Origin: Catonia carolina
Lineage: Eukaryota; Arthropoda; Insecta; Hemiptera; Achilidae
Direction of reading: 5' to 3'
NCBI GenBank assembly: GCA_035578175.1
Contig: JAQMRL010000014.1
Coordinates: forward strand, 10,499,274-10,563,273
DNA: 64,000 nucleotides
Shown: positions 47,434 to 59,079 of the stretch, piece after piece
Layout: each line of letters begins with the position of its first letter
Position numbering within the stretch: the stretch's first letter is position 1
Notes under the pieces: model-generated
The model's database searches: none
Told to the model about the DNA's origin: nothing
The model's input: the letters and a program-made list of their open reading frames with translations, nothing else
Made by a program: the position numbers and the translations under genes

Positions 47434-47527
47434 TATTTTAGTCGTTCGACGAGTTTTCACTTTTTTGTAGATTTTACAAAAATTTGGAAAGCAACGTCGA
47501 TAGCACATCAGACTTTTCTTGTTATCA

Positions 47528-49429
47528 GGGGACTTTATTGTATTGTATTTGTATTGGGGACTTTATTGTATTCTTTATGAAGGTAAAGGTATATCCTGGA
47601 AAAACCAAACTGACGTACAAATTAATTTGACGAAGAAATCAGGCAAACATTGGAAATGGCCCCAGCAAAGAAAGATAAAATTTGGTATTCTAAGGAAGCA
47701 GTTTTAAGAAGGATTGACACTCTTATACAATTGCTGGAAGAGAATGTTATTGTTGACTTGAAGACATAGAATTCAAAAATGAATTTGTAATTCATTTTGT
47801 AAAATTAGTGCACAATTTTTAATTGATTTTTATTTGTGTTTTAAAATTTTTCAGAATTCATTCTATTCTATCACTGATATGTAAAGGTTTTAGATCTAAC
47901 AGACATGGTATTTTCAAGTTTTCAGTGGCTAAATATCATTTCATTACAACATAAGCTAATTCTATGTAAATTCTTCTTTTTGACATAAGTAAAACATTTT
48001 TCAAAAATTCCGTGGTCTTCAATAAGCACAAACCAACCCCTTCTCGGGGTAGGAATGTGTCACATTGATTTTTAAATAAGATATCAATAGTAAACATTTG
48101 CTGACACAAACTAGCTCCGACCAGTGGGGTTAGATTGTGCCACGAATTTTCCAAATTGTGGCTAACTGGCTTAATAAATCTCCAATTTTTTTTAATGAGA
48201 TGAAAGCTAAAAACTAGCTCTTGTATTAGGCATAGATGCCAAAGAAATAATTTGTGTACTTATAAAAATACGTAGATAAGTACACAAAAAGTGGCACAAT
48301 CTCACCCCCATTTGATGGCATTTGAAGTTTTTTTTATATTTTCATCATTCATATTAATAGTTTTTTTCAGTTGTTTGGTAATTTTTTTCGGCAATAGTTT
48401 GTTTTATTATTGCAAAGTTTATTCCAAATTTTTCTTCTTCAGTTTTCCGTTTAAGTTTATTTAATTTGTATGTATTTCATTTTTGTGCATATTTTTATTT
48501 AGAATCCGTTTCAATTTTTTTTTTAATTTTTCCGATTTTATTTCTCTCATTGAAAAGTTATTACATGATTTTTAGCTCTTAACCAATTTGTTTTTTAAGT
48601 CAATAACTAAGAAAAAAATTAGTTTAATTTAACATAATTTGTTTTAGTTATAAATTATAAGTAAGTTAGATATTTTCCCTTACCAACAGTTAACGTAAAA
48701 TTTTTATGTTATTTAAAAAAACAGGTTTCTTTAAGTTTTTTTTTATTTTCTCCATCCGGAGATTATGTTTTTGATTGTTATCCATTTTGTCAGTTTATTC
48801 ACTATCTAATTATTGTGAATGTCTACCTAGTATATTTTTTAAAATAATGTCCACGAATAAATCTAGTTGTTTAATTCCATTTATTGTGTCAGATTACATT
48901 ATTTTCTTCGAACCGGAATAGATTATTCTTTTTTTTAAACCTCACCTTCGCTGTATTCAAAGTGATTTTTCATGCTCTACCATTATCTACGTTGACTTCG
49001 CTTCATCTGGAAAAGGGTTACCAAAATCTGTAGGTTTCCAATTTCAGTTTCTAAAATGGAACCGAAAACTCGGTTGGTGGAGCCCCCGAAGTTTTTGAGA
49101 TGGGAACCACATTTTCCGTCATCGTATGAATGGGCGTGGACTGCCTTTGGAGTTTTTCTGATGGAAATCACAATGGTGGCTTTCCACTCAGGGTTTTAGT
49201 GACGGGAAATCTTGGTCTCTCTTCAAAAACAAGTTCAGGTCGTAATACCTGATTACTACTTTAAACACTACAAAAATTGGTGCAGTTCACCGGGCTGGTT
49301 TTATTGCAACTACCGTTATGAAAATTGGTGAAGACACCGTGTCGTGTGTCAAGTTTTATCACTACATAAATTGTAGAAGATCGGCTTCTGGGGTTACCTC
49401 AATTTATATCTTACAGTATATGCCAAAGG
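47528..49429 (+). other. Third copy of the pogo-like tail and spacer
   Basis: Homologous to about 15165-17049 and 32597-34455. It starts inside the pogo-like C-terminal block, with the first ~20 bp duplicated imperfectly ('ggggactttattgtatt'). This breakpoint is probably the left junction of the duplication that created gene E. Confidence 0.65.
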
Positions 49430-49870
49430 TTGTAGACAATTTAAAAACCTACAACTTTTTTTTCAAACTTTTCTTTGTATAACGCTTAGTTTAACGATAA
49501 TTAGTGATTTTCTTTTTTTCATGAAAATTGGTAAAAAATCAATTTTTTAAGATTACGTCCGTAGTACGTGCATTTTACGACAAAAGTGCATAATCAAATT
49601 TGTAGGAAATTAAAAGATCTACAACATTCATTTAAGCAGTTTTCTCTACAGAGCTTAGTTAAGCGTCAAGAAAGATTTTCCGTCTTATTAAGCTAAACAA
49701 ATGTTGATTTTCATTTTGCATCATTCACTCATGATTAAAATAAGGTTATGTTCTTTGAGGTTAGTTTATTGTTTAGGTATTTCTAATGTTTTATAACTAA
49801 TGTTAGGTTATATTTTTCATTAATTGCATTGGCAAGAGAAAGTCTTGCAAGTGTTTCACACCAGATTTTT
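49430..49870 (+). repeat. Repeat R, right half before gene E
   Basis: Matches 34455-34910 and 17050-17484, ending TTGGCAAGAGAAAGT. Confidence 0.7.
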
Positions 49871-50009
49871 TTTCATTATTTTGATGAGAGGAACAAACTT
49901 CAGAAGTATTACATGGTACTCGTGACACACTTTGTATACCTTTCATTTTCATACGCATTGCATGTAATTAATTCTGAATAATATTACCTAAATGAATATC
50001 ATATTAACA

Positions 50010-50349
50010 GTATTTGGTGAAGCCAATAATTTTGGTAACTTTTACTGTATAATTTATTTTTAACAATTATTTCTATTATTCCCTGTTATTAACGCGAAAC
50101 AATATTACGTCATATTTACCATTTTTTTATTAGTTCTTCAGAACTCTTATATTACACTCCAATTCCTTAAAATTTATGAAATGAGTGGACTTAAACAAGC
50201 GATATAAGATACAAATTTTCTTTTCTAAATTTAAAACTACAAATTTATACGTAGTACGATAATTTTTAAAAAATCTATTGATACAATATTTAATTTCATT
50301 ATAATTAAGTTCAGTTTTCAGTAAATAAAAATTTCGGTAAATTAATAAA
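50010..50349 (+). promoter_or_regulatory. Conserved 5' flank of receptor gene E
   Basis: Aligned with 7620-7965, 17640-17964 and 35410-35753 up to the start codon. Putative promoter/5' UTR. Confidence 0.5.
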
Positions 50350-51326
50350 ATGTTACTTCTATTTTCATATAAACAATTTAATGATATTATAAATAGGAAT
50401 AATATTTTAAATAAAAATATAATGAATCCAAATAAAAAACAATATGAAAAATTTTATAAAATGGCACCTAATGAGATATCTGAACAAGATAAACTTTTTA
50501 GTGATGTATTTAAATATATGTGTTACGGACTTGGTTTAACAATAAACATTAACAAAGATAATAAAACGGAAATACAAATAACTTCCGTGTATAAAATATA
50601 TATAATATTAAATATGATTGGTTTAATTCATAGTATAATTGCAAATCAATTTGTATGGGCCCAATTAGATGAAAGAATTCAAACTTTCGTGGAAATAAAC
50701 CAATGGTGTTTAAGTTTGTTTATATTATTAAATATTTATTTTTATAAAAATAATATAATAACATTATATAATATAATAGAAAAACCATTATACAAAATAA
50801 ACCATAAAATTAAAATAATTATAATTAAGCAGGATGCCATAAATAAAATTATATTTTTAAAAAAATTATTGAGTAACAGTGTTGTAGTGTATTGGGTATT
50901 TGATTCAATATTACCAATTGTACAAAGTACATTTATATTTTTACTACATTATTTCCCTTTTTATGATATAAAAGTGGACGTTCATTTAAAAACACCTCTT
51001 GTCCAATTCTATGTTATTGATAATATATTTTTGTATTTATTTATCAGTCTTTTACAAGCTTTTTCAAAAGGTGTATTGGTCAGTGTAATACAAATTTGGT
51101 TTTGGATAGTGCCTTGTGTTTTCATTAAATTGTGCGCTGAAATGAAAATTTTCTGTTATCTTATTAATTTATTTAACACAGAGGAATTTAGAAATATTAA
51201 AAATGATTGTTTGAATGATAATAAGGATATTATTCAAGATAATGAAGAGACTAAGATATTTCATAAAGAAAATAACACGAGAATTTTCTTTAAGAATGTA
51301 ATACAACACCACCAAGAAATAATAAG
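50350..51326 (+). CDS. Receptor gene E, exon 1 (most divergent of the four)
   Basis: 977 bp, 325 codons plus two bases. Donor AAG|GTAAGG. Differences from the other copies include Ser-83 in ITSVYK, EINQWC, DSILPIVQS and GVLVSVIQIWFWIVP. Alternative start at Met-38 (50461). Confidence 0.9.
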
Positions 51327-53279
51327 GTAAGGGCATATTCCAATGTATTACTTTCTTGACCTTTAAGAATAATACCGAGTTCCCACGAGGAAACTGGTGA
51401 TGAGAATAAAACTTTTTTTACTTTCTCTTGCCTACCGGGTGGCCCATATGTCGGTTTCCCCATGAGATATGGGACATTTAATTTTATTAAGTTGGTAGCA
51501 TCACGTACAACATTCATTAGTTGTCGGTTAACAGTGGCTAGTGTGAAGTACAACTGCCAGCAGTTACAATTTTTTTCCTGCGTAACGGTACTTTTTGTTT
51601 ACAACAGAACAATGAGTTTATACGAGATGTGGCTATTAAGTAACGAGATGGACGCTGTTGCGGATCAAGGAGGCATGCGTCAACCGACATTAATCAACAC
51701 CTCCTTAGTGTGAACCTTTCTCTTTAGTATCCAGCTAATCTCACTTATGTAAACAACACCGTTTAGTCAGGCCCTACGTTCGCGTATTGCTGTTTTTGTT
51801 TTGCCGGATTTAATGGATAGTGTAATAGTAGAGCAATGAATTATTGTGGAAATTTCACTCGCCAGACCTAACGCCATGTGATTTTTTAATGTGGAGCATT
51901 GTAAAGGAACTAGTGTATTTTTCCAAGCCACAAAACCTGCGCAAACTAAAAAGTTCAATTATTGAAATTGCATTTGACTATGTAAATTTCGATGAAATGT
52001 TAGACCTACTGTTGAAAATTTGTGAATCAGTTTTCAGTCGCTGTATAAAGTGTATCGAGAATAATGGTGGACATTTTGAACACCTGCTATAACATTTTCA
52101 AGGTAAAATATTTTTACAGTTCATATAATAAATATTTTTTGTCTATAGGTTTCTTATTCTATTAACCTTTCTTTCAATTTTCATAAATTTTGGGGAAACC
52201 GACATGTGGGCCATTCTGTATTTATATCACAGCGACAGGCGTCTTTTTGGGCACCCTAAGCAGATTCTCAAGGTGGTTGATGTATAACATAGTCTGTTGG
52301 TGTAATACGGCTGTCCCTCCTTAAACATTAGTGAAGGCCTCTTTACTATCGTTGTACCTAAACATTTTTCAATGGAATAAATTAATTTTTTATTTTAATT
52401 TCAGATCTGTTCGAGAAGTTACTGAAGCATTGTCATCAATTATATTGTATAGTGTCCAATCAATTTGTTTACATTTTGGAGCTTGCTTATATGTTTTAGT
52501 TGAGGTAACTATTTCATACACTTTGGGTCAGTAGGCTAAATATTAGTCAATTTTTTTTTTTTTGGTTGTTCTCCCAACTCATAGCAACACATAGCCAACC
52601 CTAACCACACCAAGGGAATACCTTAAGTGGGGGATTGGATTGGGGAGATCACGGCAGAACAGCAAAAGCCCTAATATCCCGATATTAATCGAAAATTGAA
52701 GGTCTCTAGTAGGCAGCCATGAAAACAAACAAGAAAAGTGGCACAGTCTGAAGAGAACCTCGTAGAATTAAGGTGAGCATAAACATATAACATACTGGAA
52801 CAGGACAGCACACACTCTAAGGAATAAAATGTTATGGGAAGCACCTCCTATCTAATCCATGTTAAATTGACCTCTTTTTCGGTACACGTTTCTAAGAAAC
52901 CGTTACGAGTTAGGGCTTTAATTTTTTTGTGCCTATTGTATGACATCTTCTTAAGCTCTGGTGCTAGATTATTAATATAGACTAAATAATTAATATAGGT
53001 ATCTTCTTCTTCTTCTTCTTCTTCTTCTTCTTTTTCTTCTTCTTCTTCTTTTTCCTCTTCTTCCTCTTCCTCTTCGTCTTCCTCTTCTTCTTCTTCTTTT
53101 TCTTCCTCCTCTTCCTCTTCTTCTTCCTCTTCCTCTTCCTCTTCTTCTTTTTCTTCTTCTTTATCTTCTTCTTCTTCTTCTTCTTCTTCTTCTTCGTCTT
53201 CTTCTTCTTCTTCTTCTTCTTCCTCCTCTTCCTCTTCCTCTTCCTCTTCTTCTTTTTCTTCTTCTTTCTCTTCTTCTTC

Positions 53280-53321
<42 letters not shown>

Positions 53322-56300
53322 TCTTCTTCTTCTTCTTCCTCTTCCTCTTCCTCTTCCTCTTCCTCTTCTTCTTCTTCTTCTTCTTCTTCTTCTTCTTCTT
53401 CTTCTTCTTCTTCTTCTTCTTCTTCTTCTTCATCTTATTACAGAATATTGAAATCGATGGTTGAGAGAATGCCTGGTGGAAGGATTCCCCTCAGTGTTTT
53501 GCAATACAGCCCGGTCGGGAGGAGAGACGTTGGAAGCCCGTGCAAAAGACGACAATAATTCAATAGTTTTGTTGCTGTTGTGAGTCGGAACAGGCGGGAC
53601 TCTTTTTCTTAATTGTGAGAAGACGAAGAAGAAATAGTGAGGTTATTTTGCCGTATTCTGTATTTTATGCAATGTTACTTTAATGGCTGGAGGATTAATT
53701 TTGTTACTGGTAAATTTCAAATAAAATGATGCAGTAACCTATAATATACTATATTATGTGCTTACAGACGTTTAACACTGATTCCATGTGGAAGAATCTT
53801 CTTTTATTGTTTGCTTCTACTTTGATTTGTTTTATCTATTATGCTTCAGCACAAACATTTTCTAATGAGGTATGTTGCCTACATATTACAATTATCTTTG
53901 TTGGTATTTTACTTTCTATTTTAGAGAAACGGCTGCATCTTTAAAACGGAAACCTACAGGCCGTTCACGTAGCATTAGTACTCCCAAAAACACAGATGCT
54001 TTGCGATTGTCAGTAGCCAGAAGTCCACGTCGCCCTGCTGCTGCACATAACGCAGCTGTGCTATGAATATCAGATCGGAGTGTTCGAAGAATTTTGCGTT
54101 TGGATCTTCATTTTCATCCGTATATAATCGTAACTGTTCAAGAACTAAGTCAACATGATTTCCAAAACCGAAGAGAATGTGCACAATCAATTCTGAACAT
54201 TTTAACTAACGATTTAATAATCATAATGTCAGATAAGACACATTTTCACCTGTCTGGTTGTGTAAATAAAGAAAATTTCCGGTACTGGGCGGCAGAAAAT
54301 CCTCGTAGCCTACACGAAAAACCACTTCATTGTGAACGTGTGACAGTTTGGTGCGCAGTGGCTAAATTCGGAGTGATAGGTCCATATTTTTACGAAGAGA
54401 ACGGTCGAGCAGTTTCGATCACTTCAAGTCGTTATGTCAAAATGCTAAATAATTTCCTTGCACCAGAGTTACAACGTCGTGAAGTTGACACTGCAAATGT
54501 ATGGTTCCAACAAGATGGGGTTACTGCTCACACTGCCAGAGTGTCAATGAATGTGTTACGACAAATGTTTCCAGAACACGTTATTGCAAGAAATTGTGAC
54601 CTTTCATGGCCTGCTCGCTCCCCAGATCTTTTGGTATGTGACTTTTTTCTTTGGGGGTATTTGAAATCAAAAGTGTATGTCGTTAAGCCTCGAACAACTA
54701 AAGACCTGAAGCTAGCAATTCTAAATGAAATAGCGGCGATACCGAACGACATGATTGTGAAGGCAATGGATAATTTTCATGTACGATTACATGAATGCGT
54801 GTAGAATGAGGGTCATCACTTGACTGACATAATTTTTAAAACAAAATAAGTGAATTTTAGAATTCAAGTGTTCAATAAAAAAAAATAGCAAGAAATGACT
54901 TTTCAAATCTATTAATAATTTTTTTTACATTTATTTCTGGTTTATTTTATTCATTTTAAAACATACTTTTCTGCCGGTCCCTGTATAATGCTTAGTTTAC
55001 AATAATTAGTGATTTTTTATCTTTTCTTCATGAAAATCTGTAAAAAATGAATTTTTTTAAGATTTTGACCTCAGTATCTATTTTACGACAACAATGCATA
55101 ATTAAATTTATAGGACATTAAAAGATCTACAACTTTTACTTCGAGTATTTTTCTCTACAGAGCCTAGTTTAACGTGAAAGAGTGATTTTCCGTATTTCTA
55201 AGTCAAACTTTAAGTTGATTTTCATTTTGCGTCTTTCACTCATGACTAAAATTAGGTTACGTTTATTGAGATTAGTTGTTTATTCCTAATGTTAGGGTAA
55301 GGGCACAGTGAACGCTGGTTGCAGGTCGCTGGTCAGAGGTACTGATTCACGGTGGCGCATGCGCATAGTGGGAGCATGTAACTACACGCTTAACCTTCAT
55401 TCAGTTGTCGGTATTCAACATGACTTCCAGTAGCAGCAGTGATGAATTATTTCTAATGGAAAACGTTTCCACGAAATTATTATCATTAAAGACAATACCG
55501 TTAGTGACATTAATGAGAACAGAAAATGGTTCGGCATAATCATCTTTTTCCGCAATTAAAAAAAGATAGAGACAGGTTTTTTAAATGCATGAGAATGACT
55601 CTGAAAACGTTAGATTTTACATTGTCTAAAGTAGAACTCTTTTTCAAAAACAATGGTGCAACTTGCACAAGCAACCAGTTAAACCGGAAGAAAGACTTGT
55701 GATTACTTTGAACATTTAAAACATATTTTGAACTTTTTGACTACCGATATTCAATATTATAGAGCATTGTTTGGCCCGTAATAATCTTTTAAAGTTAGTT
55801 CTATAAACCTATGTTAAAAAATAATGAACAAGTTGTTATTATTTATGAATACGTATTATACGACGCCAAGTACATTTAGCAACCTACCAGAAAGCAGCAG
55901 GCATGTTTATTCAAAATAAACCAGTGAGCTGATACGCGCAGATGACCAGCACGCAGCTTTCTCCACCAGCGTTTACTGTGAGACGTCCGGTTAAAATAAA
56001 TAATGGCCTATTCCTACTAGCAGACTCCCGCTTGTAAGCGACCAGCGACCAGCGTTCACTGTGCGCTTACCCTTAGGTTACATTCGTCATTACTGGCATT
56101 GGCAAGAGAAAGTCGTGTGAGTGGTTAACACCAGATTTTTTTTTTTTTTTTTCTAGTTTTGTAAAGACCATATCGCATGTTGTTTTGTACCCTATAAAAA
56201 GTATTCATAAAAAGTATTTTATAAAAAGTAGGAGTCATGTTCCATTTTAAAAAAAAAACTTAATTTTGTATTCTTGTTTTTTAAGGGAGAAAAGCTTTTG

Positions 56301-59031
56301 GAGGAATTAATAACATTATCATGGGATGATAAACAGAAATGGTTCAAAAAATCATTATGTCTAATGATAACATTTGCGATGAAACCAATTGAGATACGAC
56401 CAAAAAATTTATTTACTTTAAACTTCAGGCATTATTTGAGTGTAAGTATGAGTTTATAAAGAAAATAATTACATTAAAAATAATACCCACCGGGTTGGTC
56501 TAGAAGTAAAGTCGTCGCCAAAATCACTGTTTAACAGCTGATTTTTGGAGTCGAAGGTTCCTGTTTCAAATCCTAGTAAAGGTAGTTACTTTTATACGGA
56601 TTTGAATACTAGACAGTGGTTACCGGAGTAAAGGCCAAGCCAATTGCTGTGCAATATTGGTTTAGTAGTCAGTGCAGTTTTATTATGTTTTGGGTTTGAT
56701 CGGTTGTTCAATATTCAGATAAATTCGTTTCGATTAAACAAATACAGTGTAAGTGTATAATTGTGATTTAAAACGGTACAAGTTTAATAAGTGCAAATAA
56801 TAATAAAAAATCTGGTGTGAAACACTCACACAACTTTCTCTTGCCAATGCAAATAATTAACAATAAACCTAACATTATTAATAAAATATTAGAAATAAAG
56901 AAAATCTAACCTCAAAAACATAACCTAATTTTAATCATGAGTGAAAGACGCAAAATGAAAATCAACCTGATTTTGGCTTAGAAATACGGAAAATCACTCT
57001 TTCTCTCTAAACTAGGCTCTGAAGAGAAAAATGCTCTAAATAAAAGTTGTAGATCTTTTAATTTTCTATAAATTTAATTCTATACACTTTTGTCGTAAAA
57101 TGCATACTAAGGCTGAAATGTTTAAAAAAATCGATTTTTCTCACGTTTTCGTGAGAAAAAAAACAGAAAATCGCTAATTACTACTAAACTAAGCGTCATA
57201 CAAAAAAATGTTTCAAACAGAAGTTGTAGGTTTTTAAATTTTCTTCAACTTTTATTATATAAGTTTTTGCGCTGAAATTTATATTAAAGCCGTAATCTTA
57301 AAAAAACAACGTTTTTACGTGAAAACAGCCTCACCGAGAATTTCAGCAAACATGGCGCCTACCCTATCATGTAGAGAATAAAAAATTGAGTAAAATAGGC
57401 GATTTTAAAAAAATCGTAGGACCAGTTTTTGAGAAAATCGCAAAAAACTGAAAAATTACACGAATAAACTACTATTTCCGGTTGACCGATTTTGATGAAA
57501 ATGTTCGTGTCGCGTCCGGTAGTGGTATGTAACTTAAGTTTCAAGTTCGTACGACGTTCCGTTCTTGAGATATTCTGTTCACACACAGACACACACACAC
57601 ACAGACACACACACAGACCAATCGCTAAAAACATGTTTTTTGGGTTCAGGGGGTCTGAAAACGTATAGATCCGGTGAAAACTCGATTTCGAAAAATCGAC
57701 ATGAAAACAATACTTTCCTTCCTATATATTCATATAGGCAAGAGAAAGTAAAAATAAAGTAATAGTAAGTATGAATATAAATATTGTTGAAGTAATGAGC
57801 TGTACCAGTAGACTGACTATCCGAGCTAATGTTTTTGGGACAGTGCGTAATGCGAGGTGGCTATGATGAAGTGCGGAAGGGAGGGAATCCTATTCGAAAC
57901 TTGTCAGACAGTACAGTTAGAGTGTTATTGAAAATTGATAACACCCATTGTATTTGGTAGGCATGCTGTTCCATTGTTAATTAAATACGCTGCGCTATTG
58001 CAGTACACACAAGACTATACTAATGCAGACGCACGTTTTGCCCAGCGCTCTCCTTACGAAAATCAGGCTGTACTTTGATGGTTGGGGTTCAATTAACCAT
58101 ACTCTCTCAAGAATGGTCGGCCTAAATCTGTACAAGACTACACTTCATTAACACGGCATACATATCATCCTCATCTCATTTGGTCACGGGGTTGTTTATT
58201 GTTCTAAATTGAACAGATTGCAACGTACACATATAAGGAATTAAAAAAAAATTAAAAATAATCTGGTGTGAAACACACACAACTTTCTCTTGCCAATGCA
58301 AATAATTAACAATAAACCTAACATTAGTAATAAAACATTAGAAATAAACAAAAAACTAACCTCAATAAACATTACCTAATTTTAATCATGAGTGAAAGAC
58401 GCAAAATGAAAATCAACCTGTTTTGTATAAAAATACGGAAAATCGCTTTTTCACGCTAAACTAGGCTCTGTAGAGAAAAATGCTTTTTATACGGTTTTAG
58501 ATCTTTTACTTTTCTACAAATTTGATTATACACACTTTTGTCGTAAAATGCATACTAAGGCATAAATCTTAAAAAAATCGATTTTTCACATGTTTTCGTG
58601 AGAAAGAAAACAGAAAATCGCTAATTACCGCCAAACTAAGCGTTATACAAAAAAAATGTTTAAATGAAAAGTTGTAGGATTTTTAATTCTCTACATATTT
58701 TATTATATAAATTTTTGCGCTTAAATGCATATTAAAGCCGTAATCTTAAATAAACAATTTCTTTACGTCAAAACAGCCTCACCGAGAATTTCAGCAAACA
58801 TGGCGCCTACCCTATCTTGTAAAGAATACAAAATTTAGTTAATCAGGCGATTTAAAAAAAATCGTAGTACCAGTTATTGAGAAAATCGCAAAAAAGTAAA
58901 AAATTACACGAATAAACTACTACTTCCGGTTTACCGATTTTGATGAAAATTTTCGTGTCCGGTCCGGTAGTGGTATACAATTTAAGTTTTAAGTTTCACG
59001 TTCGTACAATGTTCCGTTCTTGAGATATTCT

Positions 59032-59079
<48 letters not shown>

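Noticed and set aside
53161..53433. Poly-Lys/Arg frame of 90 codons
   Set aside because: Same polypyrimidine tract in gene E.
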